A DNA stretch of 64,000 nt, from NCBI GenBank assembly GCA_033032175.1, contig CM065316.1, positions 7,410,115 through 7,474,114 of the forward strand, given 5' to 3'. The number at the start of each line of letters is the position of its first letter. The first letter of the stretch is position 1. The position numbers were made by a program, and so were the translations under genes. The notes beneath the pieces were generated by a model. It ran no database searches. It was not told where the DNA came from and was given only the letters and a program-made list of their open reading frames with translations. This DNA is from Saturnia japonica. Its lineage: Eukaryota; Arthropoda; Insecta; Lepidoptera; Saturniidae. Shown in pieces: positions 60,210 to 64,000 of the stretch.

Positions 60210-63200
60210 TTACTTATTAGACGATTCAATATAATGTATTTGAACACAGGGCATATAATAAACTTTATCATTATTTAATTTCATGTTTTCATGTAAAACA
60301 TACCATTTGAAAGGCAACAATACACGGAAGTATCCTGGAATAAGGGCGAAGGGTTCGTTTGTCCGTATCGCTAGAATAACACGGTCAGCTACCTCGTTCG
60401 ACTTCAATTGCGGTACGAATCTGAAATAGATATTTTTAAGAAACCTGTATTCAATGGCATTACTACAACGGTTCCTTTGGATATCTGCCGATAATGCGAA
60501 TGTATAATCAACCGTAACCGAACGAGTCTTCACGAAATCATGCAATCTTGTTAGCGACTGGTTTTTTTAATTACTCGAATATTATTATGCCTACAACAAG
60601 AATGTAATTCAAAACACGAGTTATTTTTAATCAACCGTATGGTACGGTATGTTTTGGACATAAATATAAGTAAAGGAAAATGTGTCACTTAATGAAATTT
60701 ATTGTATTTTTTTAGAAACGACATTGGTCTTTTTTAATCCTTTGTAATTTTTTCAATTATCGGTATCTAGAAAAGGAGACAACATATTGTAGAAAAATCT
60801 TTGAGATGCATGACACACACGTCTTCACATTCAATATTTAATAACTTTAAAATTAAATAGAACTTGCAAAAATTCACACGACTGCTTATGTAAAGGCAAA
60901 GGAAATCATTGTTTGCAGTTTAGATCTATTTATAGATCTAGACAATGAGAAATATGCTAAACAGATCGAATTTATTCATACCGATAATTCGGGCATCTTT
61001 GAATATCAACGGACATGAACGACATGAGTATTTAGTCGAATATTTTCTGTATTTGAAAAAATAAGAATAATTAAAATGACTACAATGAATAAAATTAGGA
61101 ATGATTGTACCAGAGGAATTATAAAATAGTACCAGTTAACAGAGAATTGAGGAGTATTAGGTCAGTGTGTATGAGCTTGGGGCACTATGTCTGGAACCTC
61201 CTCGTGGTGTGCCCCGGGCAACGGCGGCCGCTTCACGGCCGACGGCTAATACCAGACCGACGGTGTTCCTCCCCTGTACCCCTCTGCTCATCAGAGGAGA
61301 CAGGGGATGGGGCAAGAGTGGACCTGCTTCGGCTCGTCCACTACAGACGGACTCGTCGTTGACGGCGGAGAAGGAAGAAAACCTCTTTAAAAAATCGCTG
61401 ACGGCGGTGGAGTAAACCACCTTAAAAACCTTGGATGGACTGTGGTGGAGTAAACCACCCTTTAAAAAATCACGGACGGACGGTGGAAGACAACCACCTT
61501 AAAAAATTACTGGACGGAGTGGAGGAAACCACCAGTATAAAAAATCAAGGACGGACAGTGGAAGGAAACCACTTAAAAAAATAACCGGACGGTTGAGGAT
61601 GAGCACCTCGTTAAAAAATCAAAGACGGACCTGACAAGGACGGACGGGAGCTCAATGACGGCAGAGGAGGAAACCTCTATAAAAAACCAACGACGGACTG
61701 GTGGGGGAGGGGGTGCGTTCATTCGCCTCCTTCTCCTGCCGTTACAGGACGGCAGAGGAGAAAACCTCGGTAAAAAATCATGGCCGGGCTAGCGGGGTGG
61801 GGGTGCGTTCATACGCCCCTTACCCCCGCCATATGCCAAACATTATGGCAGGGACAGAGGAGAAAACCTCTATAAAAACCCAACGACGGGTGGGTGGGGG
61901 ACAGGTGGTGGTTCATCCGCCTCCTTCTCCTGCCAGGCCGAACCAAGGGGAGATGGGTCGGGGGCCTGTCTTCCCATTGCACTGGTTTGGCGGACGGGGA
62001 GACAGTTCGTCACCGGGCTGTCTCCGTCAGCGGGCGGCCCTTCTGGGCCTTGCCGCCGGGGCGGCGCGGCTGAATGCCAGCGCAGTGCCCGTGTGGCCCC
62101 AGTATGGCGGCGGACGGTGCACCGTGGAGTTTTTTTAGTGAGTATGAGTCTCACATAACCACTCGTCCCCCCAGGCGAGTGTGTACCCATGACGGGATTT
62201 CCACTCCACGTTAACAAAAAAAAAAAAAGTGTGTATGAGCTTGTCATGAGGAGGGATGAAAGTCATATAACTAGAAGAAAGTTGAGTATGAAGGTGAACT
62301 GATATATGTTCAGCGGAAGACCGAAGATGGTATGGAAAATCTATACCAAAAGATAGATAGATAAATGATGGAAAATGATATGTGTATAAAAGTTGTGAAT
62401 AATGAAATGACAGCTAATAGAGGAGAGTAGAAGAAGAAAAGATGTTGTGCCGACCCTACTTAGGTGGGGATAAAGGTAAGAACTAGAAAAATATAAGAAG
62501 AAATAAGACACGGTTTATAAATTAGTTAAAACTAACCTGGAATTGACTTCTTCAAACATTCCCGTAGATCGGATGAAGTATGGACATATAAGTGATGTAC
62601 GGACGCCTTTGATTCCGATCGTTTCGAGTTCGAGCCTTAACGCCTCATCGAAGCCACATGCGGCGGCTTTCGAGGAACAATAGTCGACGAGTTTGGCCAC
62701 ACCGACGTGTCCAGCCATAGATGCAATTGTCACAATGTGTCCGTCATTGTGTTCAATCATCGATGGCAGAAATGCCTTCACAGTCTATAAAAAGAAATGT
62801 TTACTTAACATTTTCTATATAGTATATATAATATAACCTTTTAAAGTAACGATGCAACGATGCGACGAGAGTTGCGTGTATAGCAAACCACATACAGCAT
62901 CCCTGCAATGAGTCTGGGCTTTCACTGAAAGAAAACATCGTGATGAAACCATAGCAAGGTGGCAGGGCGTTTTATAGAGCCCACCCCAAAGCTTTACAAC
63001 ATTCTGACTCAACACAATTGTTCATGTGTAGAAATTAAAAGTAACAGTACCTATGTAAAGCCTTTTAAAAATTAAAAGAATAGGTGCTTACCCAAAAATG
63101 AGCTAAAATATTGACGTTAAATGTCCTCTGTATAAGGTGGTCTGGAGTATCCAACAGGTACTTTCCGGAGACAACACCTGCATTGTTTATTAAAAGATTT

Positions 63201-63433
63201 ACCTGAAAATTTAATTACATAAGTGCATTCAGTAGAATTTAATTGAGTACATTTAATTTTGAATTTATAAATTAATTGTATTCACTAAACAATTTAAATA
63301 AAACGTACCTTGCCAACTTCCTGCTCAACCTTTTTGGACACTCTGTAGATGTCTTCTCGACTTGCGAGGTCTACCACGTAACCATAGCATTGGCCGCCGA
63401 TTCCTTTAACCAATTTCACGGTGTCGTCCAACC
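60210..63433 (-). CDS. Short-chain dehydrogenase, SDR16C/RDH10 type, 5' partial
   Basis: NAD(P)-dependent oxidoreductase of the group with retinol dehydrogenase 10, SDR16C5 and 17-beta-HSD11, usually bound to ER or lipid-droplet membranes and acting on retinoids or sterols. Minus-strand exons in transcript order: 63433-63309, 63202-63092, 62784-62537, 60420-60210; phases agree throughout. The first begins [20 protein letters not shown] and has the VDLASRED (cofactor-site Asp) segment; then [16 protein letters not shown] (NNAG box) and [10 protein letters not shown]; then AFLPSMI, IASMAG (catalytic Ser), Y-x3-K in DYCSSK, and [17 protein letters not shown]; then [19 protein letters not shown] and [11 protein letters not shown]. 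The N-terminal exon(s) with TGxxxGIG and any membrane anchor lie right of the window. In the last listed exon a strong donor, TG-GTATGT, sits at FKW (exon end 60304); the frame otherwise runs on to TAA at 60212-60210, giving a tail unlike the family. Substrate is unknown. Confidence 0.9.
61090..62490 (+). pseudogene. RTE LINE 3' remnant, interrupted by a nested element
   Basis: Left flank (about 61100-61179) and right flank (62228-62490) join into the C-terminal tail of an RTE-type LINE: reading [17 protein letters not shown] across the junction, then phrases such as GRPKMVW, and the tail GATGTTGTGCCGACCCTACT followed by GGGATAAAGGTAAGAA, also seen inverted at 16440-16540. Stops and frame shifts are present; it is dead. 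It lies in the last intron of the dehydrogenase gene, antisense to it. Confidence 0.72.
61180..62227 (+). mobile_element. 1.05-kb nested retroelement with 16-bp target duplication and hairpin array
   Basis: Perfect 16-bp duplications, AGTGTGTATGAGCTTG, lie at 61164-61179 and 62228-62243, and the right copy is preceded directly by an A-run (62215-62228), so it was inserted by target-primed reverse transcription. The element is far richer in GC than its surroundings and has no reverse transcriptase. From about 61362 to 61880 it contains roughly ten degenerate units of the form GACGG, short stem, AGRAAA-like loop, matching stem, then TATAAAAAAYCA. The 3' part ends TTCCACTCCACGTTAAC plus A-run. 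An open frame (61701-62138) encodes a basic, Pro/Gly-rich 145-aa product with repeated EEKTS(V/I)K; it could be a remnant gag/ORF1 or chance. The family is not recognised: it may be an internally deleted LINE or a large non-autonomous retroposon. Confidence 0.85.
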
Positions 63434-63745
63434 CTGAAACAAAGTATTTTCTTATTAATTTGAGATGGTTTATGGTAGTAAAATATAATTCAATTAGGGT
63501 CCCGTTCACAAAAACGCGCGTTAACGCGGCACAGAAAAAATATCTCTAGAAACCGCGGCACCTTCAACCGAAGGGGCTTGCTCGCATACAAGCATGTCAT
63601 CTGAAAGGGGAATAATTGCTAAAATCGATGTTTTAATATGACAACATCCATGGGCGCAGCCAGGTACAGCTTGGCCGGCCTACCCCTCTTGGGGAACAGT
63701 CTTCTAGTCAACTTTGTCGCTCCTTCTTATGATATTGGGTCCTTC
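63434..63745. other. Dehydrogenase intron, right part
   Basis: No N-terminal SDR exon (TGxxxGIG) could be found on the minus strand between the acceptor at 63434 and the MITE, so the upstream exon must be beyond the window. About 63495-63600 contains a moderately GC-rich block of unknown origin. Confidence 0.5.
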
Positions 63746-63974
63746 CAATGACGATTTATAAATAGACGCATCTCACTAAAAGCAATTTGAACGCAGTACA
63801 AAATTATTATCAGCATGTTGAAACAAAAGAAATAGGAAATCATTGCGTAAGGCGGAAACTCTGTTGTCAAAAAAGGACAAAGTTTCGTCTCGCTCACGCC
63901 GATATCAAGTAGAAAGTGAACTGAAAGTGCATGTAAAGAGCGTTAATGCCGTATCTACTTATAAAATATCATTG
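63746..63974. mobile_element. hAT MITE, copy 2
   Basis: A 229-bp relative of 17992-18225 with the same inverted ends (CAATGACGATTTATAAATAG left; CAATGATATTTTATAAGTAG right, reversed) and interior landmarks GGAAACTCTGTTGTCAAA, CATGTAAAGAGCGT and ATGCCGTATCTACTTA. Perfect 8-bp target duplications GGTCCTTC are at 63738-63745 and 63975-63982, the size expected for hAT. Confidence 0.9.
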
Positions 63975-64000
63975 GGTCCTTCAGACGAGGTGAAGAGGTA

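Noticed and set aside
61701..62138. 145-aa open frame in the nested retroelement
   Set aside because: GC-rich DNA gives open frames by chance on both strands here. It has repeated EEKTS-K phrases, so coding is not excluded, but it is not called a gene.
63434..63509. In-frame ATG upstream of the first visible dehydrogenase exon
   Set aside because: A splice acceptor (TTTCAG) follows it and the upstream residues do not resemble the SDR cofactor-binding motif; it is intron sequence.
1..64000. CRISPR arrays, bacterial operons or a horizontally transferred gene cluster
   Set aside because: No regular spaced repeats of CRISPR type; genes are intron-rich and animal-like throughout.

Overview
The window looks like nuclear DNA of a moth or butterfly (Lepidoptera). 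It is AT-rich, its genes have many short exons with GT-AG introns, and the spaces between and within genes are packed with transposable elements. These include Helitrons with CTAG ends, tRNA-derived SINEs, jockey-clade and RTE-clade LINEs, hAT MITEs and a very small LTR element. The order is an inference from this repeat repertoire and from the insect-like gene structures; no species is claimed.

Layout: (1) 1-3.25 kb holds a dispersed repeat, a broken hAT transposase with a BED-like finger, and a LINE tail. (2) 3.56-18.46 kb (+) is a complete 10-exon gene for the pyruvate dehydrogenase E2 subunit (dihydrolipoamide acetyltransferase), 502 aa with one lipoyl domain. (3) 18.5-23.4 kb is intergenic and rich in repeats. 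(4) 23.43-27.35 kb (+) is a two-exon MORN-repeat protein gene of 183 aa; its intron contains a miniature LTR element and a Helitron. (5) 27.4-36.1 kb is intergenic, with jockey-clade LINE copies. (6) 36.25-54.32 kb (+) is a complete 13-exon integrin beta gene, 809 aa, with a cluster of GATA-type motifs just upstream. (7) 54.3-60.2 kb is mostly plain AT-rich intergenic DNA. (8) 60.2-63.43 kb (-) is the 3' part of a short-chain dehydrogenase gene of the SDR16C/RDH10 type; its N-terminal exons lie beyond the right edge. One of its introns holds a 1.05-kb retroelement nested in an RTE LINE.

The four genes are functionally unrelated (mitochondrial pyruvate oxidation, a MORN scaffold, cell adhesion, retinoid/lipid redox) and nothing suggests co-regulation. 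The most unusual signals are: a degenerate tandem array of small hairpins whose stems change in a compensatory way inside the nested retroelement; an integrin beta with altered metal-site residues and no distal NPxY motif; a pair of hAT MITEs with 8-bp target duplications; and a palindromic LTR end beside a primer binding site. Exon junctions were read by eye and checked for phase across every intron. No database search was possible.
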